Shown here: piece after piece, positions 22,201 through 34,828 of the stretch
How positions within the stretch are numbered: the first letter of the stretch is position 1
How the letters are laid out: each line of letters begins with the position of its first letter
Assembly: GCA_036365515.1 (NCBI GenBank)
Contig: CM070874.1
Location: 24,664,209 to 24,728,208 of the forward strand
Direction: 5' to 3'
DNA length: 64,000 nucleotides
From: Torymus aiolomorphi
Lineage: Eukaryota; Arthropoda; Insecta; Hymenoptera; Torymidae
The notes under the pieces: generated by a model
Seen by the model: only the letters and a program-made list of their open reading frames with translations
What the model was told of the DNA's origin: nothing
Databases searched by the model: none
Program-made: the position numbers and the translations under genes

Positions 22201-22830
22201 GTACGTCACCACCAGTCTTTATAGTGATTTGTTAATTTATGGGGACATAATTCAGTATTATGAATTTCCATGAAATCATAAGAATTGTAACATGTTTTGA
22301 AATTCTAACCAGGTTCATAATGAACAAAGAAATATTAACTTCAAGTTTCTAATTTTGGTTATCATTTTTTAAATATAAGAAATACATAAATTTTTTATTC
22401 ACTATGAACGTTCGAAATTTCAATCTATATAAACTTTTAATATAAATTAAAGATTATAACAGTGAATTTTTCATAATTTTTATATATTGCCGGAGTTTAT
22501 GTACATTTTCTTCCATAAACTAAATATGAAATCTGGTGCCTATGCTATAAAATTTTTTGCAATTTATTTTTTCATTGATTATTTTTGAAAACTTCGATAT
22601 CATACAAGATTATTATTTTAGTTATACTTTTTGAAAATAAAAATTTATTTTGGTAATTCAAAAATAAAAGGGAAAAAGTATTGATTCGATTGTGAAACTT
22701 TTCTTTAATCAATGGTCGTAAATAGATTTCCATTTTTACTAGAAATTATTTTAATTATTTTCTTTTGTAATTTTTTCTAGTCTCAATAATATAGAGTGTT
22801 AGTTGCATCTAATGGTAGTTTTCTTAATCA
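22201..22830. other. AT-rich region after the exon-like block
   Basis: Intron-like AT-rich DNA, no features. The copy-2 equivalent is 54662-55262. Confidence 0.35.
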
Positions 22831-23173
22831 TTGGTATATAATGACACTAATGGCTTATCTACCAGGTAATGTTTTTACTAAATAAAAAACAACATTTGTA
22901 TGGAAGTGTTTCGATCGTTTAGGATTAACTTTTCCTTGTGTCCCTCATCAGGATTAATAGAACCAATGTCAATCCTTGAGTTACGCGAGGAGAAATGAGT
23001 TGATATGAAGCGGATTGTTCTCCACGTAACTAGATTGACATGTGTCTCATTAATCCTGATGAGGACACAAGTGAAAAAGTGTCCGAAAGCGTCGAACATA
23101 CGATAAATGTTGTTTTTTATTTAGTAAAGAACATTACCTGTTAGATAAGCTATATGGTGTCAATATATACCAA
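22831..23173. mobile_element. Large palindrome with hammerhead-like cores, copy 1
   Basis: Counterpart of 55263-55580 with many small insertions. The right arm reads CTGATGAGGACAC...GTGTCCGAAA here, the left arm carries the complement with GGGACAC. Confidence 0.7.
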
Positions 23174-23583
23174 TCTCAATAAGCTATTGTTATAATAAAA
23201 GCTACTAATAAACAACTTTTAGTCGTTTTGATCAACGTAAACTCTTTTTAATTTTTACAAAAAACGAATACTAAATATTAATTTTTTTTAATTGTAATTC
23301 AATATGATTATTCCATTTTAGAGACAATGTTGATCTCCAAGTCCAATTTTCGGAAGACTAGAGAGGTTGCTAGTATTACCAGACAATAAATATTTGTAGT
23401 TATAGGATCTTAACACTCTTTAACTGAAAATAAGTTAGTCATTCTTATTTCTTTTTAAAAATCAAACAATTTGAACAAAAAATTTATACATATTTTCCTT
23501 TTTTATAGTCTCCACTTTAAAAATAATACATTTAAATATATAGCATATTAATAAAATATACATAAATTGTGTATGCAAATATA
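23174..23583. other. AT-rich gap between palindromes
   Basis: No features recognised. The copy-2 equivalent is 55581-55980. Confidence 0.35.
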
Positions 23584-23952
23584 GGGCCATGACAGCTAAA
23601 GGTATAAAACACAACTGCAATGCACACAAGAAGGCACAAGCGGAACTTTGTGTCACAAATCGTGTGTTCTTGTGTCCATCGTCTAGTTTTCCCTAACCTA
23701 TTAAAAACTAAACATATTCAAATTGGAGTAAAAAATTTATTTATTTAGACCAGTATACATTCTAAATATATATGTGAAATCCACAAAAGAAGAAATCAAT
23801 TATCCAGAAAGAGATATTGTTTTTAATAGGTTAGAACTACTAGAGACCATAGACGTACCAAGAACACACAACGACTACACAGTTCCGTTTATTAGCTACT
23901 TCTTGTGCATTATGTGATGTGATATCTATGTCTTTTGGCTGTCTAAGGGCCC
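23584..23952. mobile_element. GGGCC-ended inverted-repeat element, copy 1
   Basis: Degraded counterpart of 55981-56319; many single-base insertions, but the GGGCCATGACAGC start and GGGCCC end are retained. Confidence 0.6.
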
Positions 23953-24004
23953 ATGAAGAATCAAGTCAAGTTATTTATTATGAAGTCAATTTATTAAAAA
24001 GATT

Positions 24005-24594
24005 ATATTACCTGAATATATTCAATTTCTTGCGATATTTGCATTCTTTGCGTTTTTTTTCTACAATATTCAATAAAATCCACAAAGCTCCTTTTCTCTT
24101 TTAAGTGAGGGAATTATATAATGCAATGGTAGCATGTAATTCATATCTTATTTTGAAGAGAACAGGAACATGTTAATGACAGTAAATTAGAAGAATTGGA
24201 TTTTCAAAATCTACATTAATACTTTTTTCTTGATAAACTTTTCAATATGAGATTATCCGTTCTTTGAATTTCTAGATGGAGTTAATTATCCTTCTACATC
24301 CCTAAAAAATAAATAAAGAAAAAAAACTATATTTTTGAACATACTGTATCTATCTTTTTATATAGGAAAATAGATCCCTGCATGTTTTTTTTTCTTTTTA
24401 GGATGTAGAAAGATAATTAAATCCATCTAGACATTCAATGAACAGCAATTCAATTGAAAAGTTTATGCTAATATTGCATATATAATAACCTTACTAAAAC
24501 CGCAGAAGAAGTTTTGTGATTTTATTGAAAATTATAGAAAATAACACAATTATTGCAAATATCGTGCAAGAAATTGAATATATTCAGGTAATAT
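24005..24594. mobile_element. Large foldback element, copy 1
   Basis: Degraded counterpart of 56372-56937: ATATTACCTGAATATATTC at the left and its complement at the right, with the inner CTAGATGGA/TCCATCTAG pair. Confidence 0.65.
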
Positions 24595-24955
24595 TATTTT
24601 TTTTTAATACGCGGCTTAACATGATTCTTGTATATATTTAATACAATATTATATTTAATCAGAATAGATTATTAAATATATTATTGTGGCAAGCGCAAAA
24701 GACTGGAAAAAGGAAAATACATATGGATTATTGTTTAAATTCTTTGCTTTTTAAAAAACAAGAATAAGAATGGTTCTAACTTTTTTCAGGGAAGGTTTTC
24801 GGATCTATAACTGCAGAAATGTTTATTGTTTGGTAATACTATACAACTTCTCCCTGGGGTCCTCTCAAAAATTGGACTTATGGCATGGTCTAAAGCCTCT
24901 CCTGAGTAAGTACTCTAGAGACAATATTGATTGTAAGTGTTACTTTTAATTACAG

Positions 24956-26260
24956 TGAATTTGCCAACCTAACCTCCAAACTATTCCCTTCCCTTTGACA
25001 AAGAGCGTGGCTTATCTGTGCTCTCTCCACTGCCAACTTATTCCTGTTGTAATTAGTGTTTTGTTGCCGCTCTAGGGCGAAGAGCTCCTGTATGAGCGAC
25101 ATCACGACCTCTTGAACTCCTGCAGTTACACATTTTTAATTGGGACGAGATGACAAAGGCATATATTTTGAGTATGAACATTACGGAGCAACTCTCTGAA
25201 CTCGGAAACGATTTTTTCTGGTGAAGGTAGCTTACTGACAAGAAAGTTTATTGGCTTACTTTTACAGCTAGCACCTATCCTGCAATAATTTCCTACCCTT
25301 TGACAAAGAGCGTGGCTTCTCTGTGCTCTCTCCGCTGCCAAACTTGTTCTGCTGTTGTAATTAAGTGTTTTGTTTGCCTAGGGTGAAGAGCTCCCTGTAG
25401 ATTTATTTGACATCGCAACGTCTTGAACTGCTGCTGTTACCATTATTTATTGGGACCAGATAGCCCGTAAGGCATGTTTTTTATGTCAGATATTGAACAA
25501 CCTCTTAACTCGTTGGAAGAAATATTTCCTGGTGAGTAACTTACTGTAAGAAAGTTTATTGGCTTACTTTACAGCTAGCACCTATCCTGCAATAATGGGC
25601 CCTTCCCTGCCACTTTGACAAGAGCGTGGCTTCTCTGTGCTCTCCTCCGCTGCCAACTTGTTCCTGTTGTAATTATGTTTTGTTTTTGCCTAGGGTGAAG
25701 AGCCTCCTGTAGACGACATCAAAGCGACTTCTTGAACTCCTGGCTGTCACCATTATTTATTGGGACGAGATTGACAAAAGGAATATATTTTATGTGAACA
25801 ATTGGCAGTTTCTGAACTCGCAAACATTATCTGGTGAGTAGCTTTATGTAAGAAAAGTTTATAGCATCTGCGTGGCATAAATCCGCATTTATGTGACGCC
25901 TATCCGTGACATAGCGGATTTGATGCAGTCCAGTCCTTAATAAAATAATGTAAGATACATACGTGTCATAAGTCGTTCTCTTGTTCCGTAAGGAGTGTGA
26001 CTTATGCTACTAGTGAATCGTAATGTATCTATTATTGGCTTACTTTACAGCTAGCACCTATCCTGCAATAATTTCCTACCCTTTGGACAAAGAGCGTGGC
26101 TTCTCTGTGCTCTCTCCGTTGCTAACTTATTCCTGTTGTAATTATATGTTCTTGCCTAGGGCGAAGAGAGCTCCTGTGGCATCGACATCAACGACGTCGT
26201 GAGTTACTGCTGGAACGGTGTCGCTACATCATCGGCCGCATTCAGTTACTGCTCTTTATG
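24956..26260 (+). repeat. Tandem exon-like cassettes, copy 1
   Basis: Noisy counterpart of 57283-58503. Units are recognisable by GAGCGTGGCTTCTCTGTGC, CTTACTTTACAGCTAGCACC and GAAGAGCTCC, but extra bases disturb most frames. The last donor reads TTTATG|GTGAGT here. Confidence 0.7.
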
Positions 26261-26640
26261 GTGAGTTACGAAGTCCTGTAAAGAGTGAGGCGCATTTTTC
26301 TGCGAAAATTTTTAATCTGTCACAGTTGTCATGCTTGTTTTCAGTACCGTGAAACAAGTTCTCGCTGAGGTGGATATCTTTATTTTTAGGAGTGTTCCAG
26401 TAATCACGGCAAAAGGCGACATCCTGAAATTAAAACTGAACTGAGTTCAGACGAAATTGGCTAACCTGCATCTATGTTTCTTTTTCTAAACGTGTTCTGG
26501 GTGAGCGAAATAGTACATTTCGCAACGGGTCCGGAAGCTGATTGCAAAAAATCTTCTTACGCACCAGTTTTATCCAAAAGGTTTTATATCGGGAAAGCTT
26601 CGAATAATCATATTAAAGTTCTCATTTTGAAGTTAGAGTG
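26261..26640. other. Junction between cassettes and satellite
   Basis: Non-coding. It includes the GAATAATCATATTAAAGTT / TTAGAGTGGTATAAATGG module that immediately precedes the first satellite monomer. The copy-2 equivalent is 58504-58880. Confidence 0.5.
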
Positions 26641-28053
26641 GTATAAATGGTATTTTATCTCGTAAAATATTACAAACAAATTCATAACGGTGCAAAATAT
26701 CGTCTATAATATGTCGCTAAAGTTATTACAGTATTCTTTGAATTTTGTTGCTTTATAATAGGGATTAGGTCCCGGAGTCAAAAGTCGATTAAAAACAGGA
26801 AGTATGCGTTTTGGGGACGGTAAATGGTATTTTATCTTCTAAAATATTAAGCAAAAAATTCATATTAACGGTGCAAAACATTGTCTATAATATGTCGCTA
26901 AGTTAGTTACAGTATTCTTTGCATTTGTTGCATTGTCATAGATTTATATCCCGGAATCAAAAGTCGACTTTTATGTAGTAAAACAGTTGCGGCACAAAAT
27001 TACAACTGAGCTGGAAGATCGTTTATTATATGTTGGGTTATTACAGTATGTTTTGAACGATGCTTTGTGATAGATTATATCCCTGAGTCAAAAGTCAGAT
27101 TAAAAACAGTAAAAAAAGCGTTTAGACGGGTAAATGGTATTTTATCTCGTAAAACATTAAGGTATCTATTCATTACGGTATAAAAATATTGTCTATAATA
27201 TATCGCTACGTTAGTTGTTATTCTTGAATTTTTAGCATTAAAATAGATTATATCCCGGAGTCAAAAGTCGATTTTATGTAGTAAAATAGCGCAACAACCA
27301 TAACCGAGCCGAATATCGCCTATTATATGTTGGGCAGCAAGATATTGCGTGTAATAGTTTTAATTTGTTGCTTCACGTTAGAGACATATTTCTTTGACGA
27401 AAGTCGACCGAAAACGGTAAAAAAACGGTGATTTTGACGCTTTAAATTGTGGTTCATCTCGTTATTAACCAACAAATTCATAACACCGTACAGCATATCG
27501 TCTTAAATATTTTGCTAATGAATTAGGATTTCCAGAATTTATGTTGCTTTACAGTAGATTATAATATGGAGTTGAAAGTCGACCGAAAACGCAGGTAAAA
27601 AACGCGTTTTGAAGGCGGTGAATGCGGTTTTATTCGAAAATATCAGGTAAGCAAATCACTAGCAACTGCGCAAACCGATTAAGACTCCAATTGTAGTTAC
27701 AGTATTTCCGAATTTGTTGCTTTGTAATTGATTGATCCTTGAGTCAAAAGTCGACAAGTCAGTAAAAAAGGCGTTTTGGGGATTTGTAAATGGTATTTTA
27801 TCTCGTAAAATATTGGCGTACCACTGATGAAAGCAAAATATTGTCTATAATATGTCGCTAAGTTATTACAGTATTCTTCGAATTTGTTGCATTGTAACAG
27901 ATTATATCCCGGAGTCAAAAGTCGATTTTATGTAGTAAAATGCAAGTTAGCAACAAATTCATACAACTGAGCTGAACATCGCCTATATGTTGCTAAGATG
28001 ACAGTATTTTTGAATTTGTTGCTTCACGTTAGGTTATATTTCTTTGTAGAAAG
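26641..28053 (+). repeat. Complex satellite, copy 1 (truncated by gap)
   Basis: Noisy monomers with GTAAATGGTATTTTATCTCG, ATTATATCCCGGAGTCAAAAG and TATTGTCTATAATATGTCGC. About eight monomers before the gap; sequence quality is poor. Confidence 0.9.
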
Positions 28054-28153
28054 NNNNNNNNNNNNNNNNNNNNNNNNNNNNNNNNNNNNNNNNNNNNNNN
28101 NNNNNNNNNNNNNNNNNNNNNNNNNNNNNNNNNNNNNNNNNNNNNNNNNNNNN
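28054..28153. other. 100-N assembly gap
   Basis: Exactly 100 N bases, the conventional size for a scaffold gap of unknown length. The left side ends inside satellite repeats and the right side starts in unrelated AT-rich sequence. The true distance and even the adjacency of the two sides are unknown. Confidence 0.99.
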
Positions 28154-29018
28154 CAATAATTTTGTTTTAATCAAAAATCATCACTTAAAATTAGGCTTTT
28201 AATATATAACAATTATTTGAATTTTGCCAACTTTTTGTATGTATTTTTTTCCTTACAAATTGTAGGTTTTTAAGCTTTCCATTATCAAAAAATTTTTTAT
28301 AAGATCTTATAACATATTTCAGACGCACCAGCATCTCTGTGAAGACTGATGAAATCTGTTATATTATGAGTTCTGATGTGTCCGAAATTATTTTTGGTCT
28401 CATATATCATCTATTTGAGATTTTCACGTGAAGTGAATTCTGACGTGTAGTTTGACATATTTTGGGTTTGAAAACTTGCAACGTAAAGCAAATCATAGTT
28501 GTTTGTAAGATAATTTGATGTTTTTCATTCAAATAAGCAGAAACCAAATTAACATGTAATCCTCTTTCTCTGACTACAAATATGACAGGATTTCATTTTT
28601 CATTCCATAAACTCATCAAGAAAAAACAAAATTTTAGCTATTTTATATTTTTATTAAATAAGAATTTCAGTCCTGCAAAGTTCACTTTTAGTTATGTTTC
28701 AATTTTTTTCTTAAAAAATTCAGATTTTTTAAAAATAAATTTCAAATATTTTATTTGTATTAGATATTAAAAGTATTAATGCTGCATCATACGGAATATT
28801 ACAAATCTTGGTACATGATCAATCTGTGAAGTTAAAAATTTTTTGATTGTCGTAATTTCATGACTTGCTGTGTCACTGCTGCCAACACTTATGGCGGGTA
28901 AAAATTAATACTAGTGCTGCCAATTCAATAGACGCCAGTAGTCGCGAAAGTGACAGTTGGAGAAACACAGCTTGGGATCATTGCATGGATTAATTCGTTT
29001 ATTCATAATAATTAATTC
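28154..29018. other. Unique AT-rich sequence after the gap
   Basis: Not duplicated in the window. The ORF at 28582-28770 is low-complexity Phe/Lys and not credible. GCTGCCAA words near 28888 and 28915. Confidence 0.4.
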
Positions 29019-29100
29019 ATGGGGCGATCAATTGAGGAACCTAACAGCCACAAACGATATCCGTCGAAGAAGAAGTCTAGTCGAACTTCATGGAAAGAAA
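29019..29100 (+). CDS. Candidate first coding exon with splice donor
   Basis: ATG at 29019 followed by 27 codons (MGRSIEEPNSHKRYPSKKKS and a Ser/Arg/Trp end) up to a donor GTAAGT at 29101. The peptide is basic and could be the N-terminus of a nuclear protein, but is not recognised and the next exon is not identified. Short, so possibly chance. Confidence 0.27.
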
Positions 29101-29351
29101 GTAAGTTACATTTACTTTTTTATTTATTTAAAACTGCAGGTGGAATATTAATCATTCAGGTGTACATATAATTAGGGCTTGAGGTGCAACTGCATGTTGA
29201 TTCGATGATTTATAAGTACATGAGTACATTCGTTCGCGTATAACCTGCATATAATTCAATTTCGAGGAAATCCTTGTGTAAGCTCTCAGAAGTGCGCGCT
29301 TCTGCTACACATGGACTAAGAATCCACTTACAGGGTATGTTCCGATTAGAT

Positions 29352-29393
29352 CTCCGTCAGTTACGGCAGTGGGAGAGGGTATAACTGACGGAG
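29352..29393. repeat. Short perfect hairpin
   Basis: CTCCGTCAGTTA and TAACTGACGGAG form 12-bp perfect arms around an 18-nt loop. Confidence 0.8.
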
Positions 29394-30335
29394 TTCGCCT
29401 GAATCGTACCGCATCAGTTCCTCGTTTGTTTGCAGTACTCGTCTTCGGTTCGCAAAACACACTCGCCTTCGGCTCGTGCTAGCTCACCTTCGTCTCGTAC
29501 TGCAAACTCTACACTCGATCTAAAAGGCTCACTTTATGCCCTAGGTACACAATATATTATTTTTCTCAATCATTACTCCTTACAATACACGAAAAAATAG
29601 TTGAACAATTTAAAACAGTCTGGTGAAGCTGCACGAAAAAGTCGTCACTGAGCATTAGTCAATATTAATCTCCCTAAAGGCGTAACAAAATTTCCATCAT
29701 TAAAACATTGAAGAAGAAAAAATAAAGACTTTAATTTCAGCTAAATGTTTTTAAACTCATCGAACTGTATGCAAAATTACGTGAATTATTATAGAAAATG
29801 ACAAAAGATGAGCGATTTTTCGCGAATTTACGAAATTCTAAAGATTTTGATAATTTTACATTTTTTTCGCTATTTTAAATATTCATATAGACAAAATGAT
29901 TTAAATGTTAGTATTTAAATAATTAAGGAAAATAGAAACATGTAATAATTGATACCAAATCCTGGGTGATTGCAGCAAGATAGAAATGCCGTCAATTTTA
30001 TATGAAAGTCCTTGGTGACATTAGAAACAAGATCCTGTAATAGTTGCTTTATTAAAAATAGTATTTCTCTGATTAAATAAATATTTAAGTGTAAAATACG
30101 GGCTTTTAGTGAACAAATGGTTCTCATTTGCTAAGTACTGCAAAATATCAATTCCTCAAAAATTTGTACAGCTGTCCCCGATAACGTAATTAAAAAAAAA
30201 ATATTTCCGCACTAGTCGCGCGTGAAAATGATATACTTATGAGATCTCAAATCGTAGCTGAGAGGTGAAATAAAGATAAAAAATTATGACTGTCACATTG
30301 CAAATATTCAAGATACAAAAACTAGCAAAGAAGAT
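29394..30335. other. Region without recognised genes
   Basis: Starts with repeated CTTCGGTTCGC/CTTCGGCTCGT words (29430-29500) of the kind found in small DNA elements, then AT-rich DNA. No coding seen. Confidence 0.35.
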
Positions 30336-30570
30336 TATAAAAGCCGAGCAGAACCGGCACCGCGCGCAACCGGGAATCACACGAGAGCGAGCCGCAAGCT
30401 ATAGGTATAGCCAGAGCATGGCGGCCGAGTCTAACAGCGCGGGAGCTACGGAGAGAGAGATAGCTGCCGCATAGGCGTAGAGAGCGCAGGCGACGGGCAA
30501 CAGGCAACAGCAGGACCTGTGCTCGGCATGGTGCGGCGACGGCGCGCAGCGCACGGGACAGCTAAGTGCC
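30336..30570 (+). promoter_or_regulatory. TATA box and GC-rich block
   Basis: TATAAAAG at 30336-30343 lies at the edge of a sharply GC-rich, CpG-containing block (30350-30570). This spacing suits a core promoter, but only tiny frames follow (an ATGGCGGCC-led 18-codon frame at about 30418), and the inverted-repeat arm starts at 30602. Promoter assignment is tentative. Confidence 0.3.
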
Positions 30571-30601
30571 TATACTAATTCAGGCAAACTAGCATTTTTC
30601 A

Positions 30602-31851
30602 TTACCATAATTGTAAACACTAATGTCTCAGCGGATTATTATAGTTTCCGATAGTAGAAACATAATGTATATAAGTGCCATTTGAGAATAGTGAAACTTC
30701 ATTGTTTAAACAAATCTCAAAGTTGAAAAAATAGTTTTTTTGTTTATATATTTGAAACTATTGATTTGACAGACAAAAGTCCTAATTGAAAGTTGTAGAT
30801 ATTAAAAAGATCTATCGAGTAAACCGCTTACCGAAAATGTATGTTAATTAGTTCATTAGTTATTGCAAATAAACCGTCTAAAATCGCTGTTTTTTAAATT
30901 ATCAATAAAAAATTCAGACTTTGTCATTGAGGCTCGAAAAGTACTTGTAAAGGTAGGTCTTACCCACCTTTATTACCAGCCATTAAACCGAATTTGAACA
31001 ATTATTTTTAAGGCTGTACGTTATTAATAAACTAAAAAATTGTTTTTCTGACAGGAATTTCTACGGTTTTGAGCAATCGTACAGAAGTCGGAAGGGCTCA
31101 TTTTAATCTTAAAGAGTTGTACTTTCATGTCCAAAAAGACCTAAGCAATTAAACAATTAAAAGTTGCTTAAAAAACGCTTTAAAAAATGTACTCCAAAAT
31201 ACTTATAAACAATAGGCTCGCACGGTCAGACTATTATAGTTAGAATCTTCTCGACTTGATATTCGTAAAGTAGGCATTTTTAAAGAAATTTTAAGACCCG
31301 AATGGTTGCTCTAGCATAATTAGAAGCTGAGATAATCTTTTTCTTTTAAATCACTGCGGCCTTATTTTTAAACATTAAGGAACGAAATATGGTGCTTTGC
31401 TAAGCTCGATAGTTCTTCTAATAGTAAACAAATTTTGAATGTTATTTATTTACAACCGCATGCATGGTTCATTGATAAAGACAAACGTTTTTACGGCCGT
31501 GAGCCCTTCGCAGCAAAGGAACGCGCGGCGGCTGCTTGGCGGCTGGCGCGCATGCGCGCACCGACTCCGCGCGCGAACTTCGCACGCTTACACTCGAAGA
31601 CTATATATTTTCTCGGCTTCTACTACTTAATCAGAATTTCATTATTTTTTATTTTTTGAGCATAAATCTGTGACTGCGTTAATTAATATATTAATTTCAT
31701 TCATAATGTCAATTAATATATTATTTGAATGCAATAAGAAGGTCGCAAAGCAGTAACATAACATGAATTTTTAGATATTAGAGTCTTACTTGCAATTATA
31801 AATTTCTTATTATTATTATAATTAATTATTTCATGAAACAAATTAAACCAA
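30602..31851. repeat. 1.25-kb inverted-repeat arm, left of centre
   Basis: Reads as the reverse complement of 32302-33553 at high identity over its full length, with small indels and scattered substitutions. The similarity ends sharply at both sides: at 30602 next to unique sequence and at 31851 next to a 450-bp spacer. The arms carry a shared short ORF, but nothing in it resembles a known protein. Possible readings are a terminal inverted repeat of a Mutator-type element (these can be long) or one arm of a foldback element spanning 30602-33553. No target-site duplication was found for either reading. Confidence 0.88.
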
Positions 31852-32301
31852 TACTATGTAATAATAATAATCGTATTATTCTTTCTTATTTTAATGTACT
31901 ATATAGATTGATAATAATTATTAACGTTTATAATTAACTTTTCGAGTACGCTAATTATTATATTATTTGAATGTGATAGTAAGGTCGCAAAGAAATAAAA
32001 TAACATCCATTTAGCAATTATTATAAAGTATACTTTAAAATAATATCTGTCTACCTATCTGAGTCTTAATTTGTACATGTATATAAATATAGTTATAAAT
32101 TATAGTTTAAAATAATACAAAAATTTCGGTTCTTCAAAAATGTACTGTAATTATAGGGTTCATAACTAATGACATTTATTTTAAATGACAATATTGTATT
32201 ACTATTCAAATCAAATACTATTCATTCAAAATATACTCTAAGTAAATTTTCGAATAATTTTACACATAAATAACTAACAGTAGTTTACACAGTAAATTAA
32301 T
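31852..32301. other. AT-rich spacer between inverted arms
   Basis: 450 bp, AT-rich, with no coding signal. Its right part is duplicated at 1-199. A diverged direct copy of part of the arm (shared core AAGGTCGCAAAG followed by TAACAT) sits at about 31951-32006, resembling 31715-31763 of the arm. This suggests subterminal direct repeats at the edge of the inverted repeat. Confidence 0.6.
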
Positions 32302-33553
32302 TTGGTTTAATTTGTTTCATGAAATAATTAATTATAATAATAATAAGAAATTTATAATTTCAAGTAAGACTCTAATATCTAAAAAATTCATGTTATTTTA
32401 CTGCTTTGCGACCTTATAATTATTACATTCAAATAATATATTAATTGACATTATGAATGAAATTAATACATTAATTAACGCACTCACAGATTTATGCTCA
32501 AAAAATAAAAAATAATGAAATTCTGATTAAGTAGTAGAAGCCGAGAAAATATATAGTCTTCGAGTGTAAGCGTGCGAAGTTCGCGCGCGGAGTCGTTGCG
32601 CGCATGCGCGCCAGCCGCCAAGCAGCCGCCGCGCGTTCCTTTGCTGCGAAGGGCTCACGGCCGTAAAAACGTTTGTCTTTATCAATGAACCATGCATGCG
32701 GTTGTAAATAAATAACATTCAAAATTTGTTTACTATTAGAAGAACTATCGAGCTTAGCAAAGCACCATATTTCGTTCCTTAATGTTTAAAAATAAGGCCG
32801 CAGTGATTTAAAAGAAAAAAAGATTATCTCAGCTTCTAATTATGCTAGAGCAACCATTCGGGTCTTAAAATTTCTTTAAAAATGACTACTTTACGAATAT
32901 CAAGTCGAGAAGATTCTAACTATAATAGTCTGACCTGCGAGCCTATTGTTTATAAGTATTTTGGAGTACATTTTTAAAGCAACTTGTCATTGTTTAATCG
33001 CTTAGGTCTTTTTTGGACATGAAAGTACAACTCTTTAAAATTAAAATGAGCCCTACCAGACTTCTGTACGACTGCTCAAAAACGTACAAATTCCTGTCAA
33101 AAAAACAATTTTTTTTAGTTTATTAATAACGTACAGCCTTAAAAAATAATTTTTCAAATTCGGTTTAATGGCTGGTAATAAAGGTGGATAAGACCTACCT
33201 TTACAAGTACTTTTCGAGCCTCAATGACAAAATCTGAATTTTTTATTGATAATTTAAAAAACAGCGATTTTAGACGGTTTATTTGCAATAACTATAATGA
33301 ACTAATTAACATATAGTTTCGGTAAGCGGTTTACTCGATAGATCTTTTTAATATCTACAACTTTCAATTAAGACTTTTTGTCTGTCAGATTAATAGTTGC
33401 GAATATATAAGCAAAAAAACGTTTTTTTCAACTTAGAGCATTATTTAAACAATGCAATTTCACTATTCTCAAATGGCACAATATGTACATTATGTTTCTA
33501 CTATCGGAAACTATAAGAATCCGCTGAGACATTACTGTTTACAATTATGGTAA
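32302..33553. repeat. 1.25-kb inverted-repeat arm, right of centre
   Basis: Partner of 30602-31851 in opposite orientation. The match ends at 33553, just before a CCCC-containing stretch that begins the degenerate repeats preceding the transposase gene. It lies about 2.8 kb upstream of the transposase start at 36396, consistent with a left terminal repeat of that element. This is inference from position, since the right end of copy 2 lies beyond the window. Confidence 0.88.
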
Positions 33554-33661
33554 GATTTTGCCCCTTTTCGAGCTAGTTTTCGTGGACATGTCCACCTGAG
33601 CCCGTACAAGGCCACTCGCTCTCGAAATGCATTTTTAGTTTCGTTACAGCTCGGGGATATG

Positions 33662-33974
33662 GGGCCTCTCTCAGTGGTTCGCGCTAACGAAGAAATTTCA
33701 AAGTTAAGAAATTCTACCGAAGGTCCGCGCTTTCACAGTTTATCTTTTCGGAATGAATTTTTATGGGGACCTCTCTTAGTGGTCCGCGCTAAGAGAGACA
33801 TTTCGAAGTTGAAATTCGCGTTCTTCTTTGTTTATCGATGGTTCGCGCTTTGCTAACAAAGAAATTTCAAAGTTAAGAAATTCGCGTTCAAGGCGACACG
33901 CTCTCAATTTTAAGTTTAAGTACATTCTTTATTTATCGAGCTCCGCGCTAAGGAAGAATTTCAAATTTTGGCTT
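33662..33974. repeat. Degenerate short direct repeats, copy 2
   Basis: Counterpart of 1560-1870 with the same GCGCTAAG / ATTTCAAAG / TTCGCGTTC units and very few differences. Confidence 0.5.
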
Positions 33975-34809
33975 TCGAAAAAAATTATAAGTCGCTCGGA
34001 GCACTGTGGCCACTCTCCGAGGTCCGCGTTCATTACCGCTCTGCATACGGAGAGATCTGCTTTCCAACGTTACCACTCTGCCACTGTTGCGCATTCAAGG
34101 CTACTCTTATGATTTTTTTTTTCGAAAGCGAAACTTTGAAATCCTTCTTTATAAACTTACTAGCGATAATTTGCGCGCCTCTGAGAGAGGCCTCATCCCT
34201 GAACTGTAACGAATCCAAAAATTCATTATACGGGCTCAAACGAGCCCGTGCGCCTATAGTTTATATCTACTATTATACTTGTTACCAAGGACAGCTTAAA
34301 CAATTTTGTATGGATTTCTATTTTACAAGTGGGTAAGAACCATTTGTTTACTAATCCTGTTAAAAATATTCTATTATAACCAATTATAATTTTATTAAAT
34401 TTAAAGTATAATTCGATTTGATAAATCGATTTAATGTATAATCGGTTTTAATTCGATTTTTTAATACTCTATTACAGAATTAAACCCAATTTAAACGATT
34501 AAGTGCAATTCAGACCGATAATAAAAATGAGTCGGCTCTAATCGGATTTAACTGATCACATTTTGCTTTTGTTTCATTTCCTTTAAGAATATGATTGACC
34601 AAATCTAATTAGAACGTATTTATATTTATAATCGGTCTCAATCGGACTTACTAGTTTTCTAATTCGGATTTCTATTTTGCAGTAGTGAATGGGAATCATT
34701 TGTTCACTAAAAGCCATATTTTACACTTTATTTATTTAATCAGATTATACAATTTTTAACAGAGCGAGTAGTACAGCCCTACTGAAGAATTTTACGTGCG
34801 ATTCTGCTC

Positions 34810-34828
34810 GGGGGGGGGGGGGGGGGGG
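34810..34828 (+). repeat. Poly-G tract (19)
   Basis: Nineteen consecutive G, against 13 in copy 1. Confidence 0.9.
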
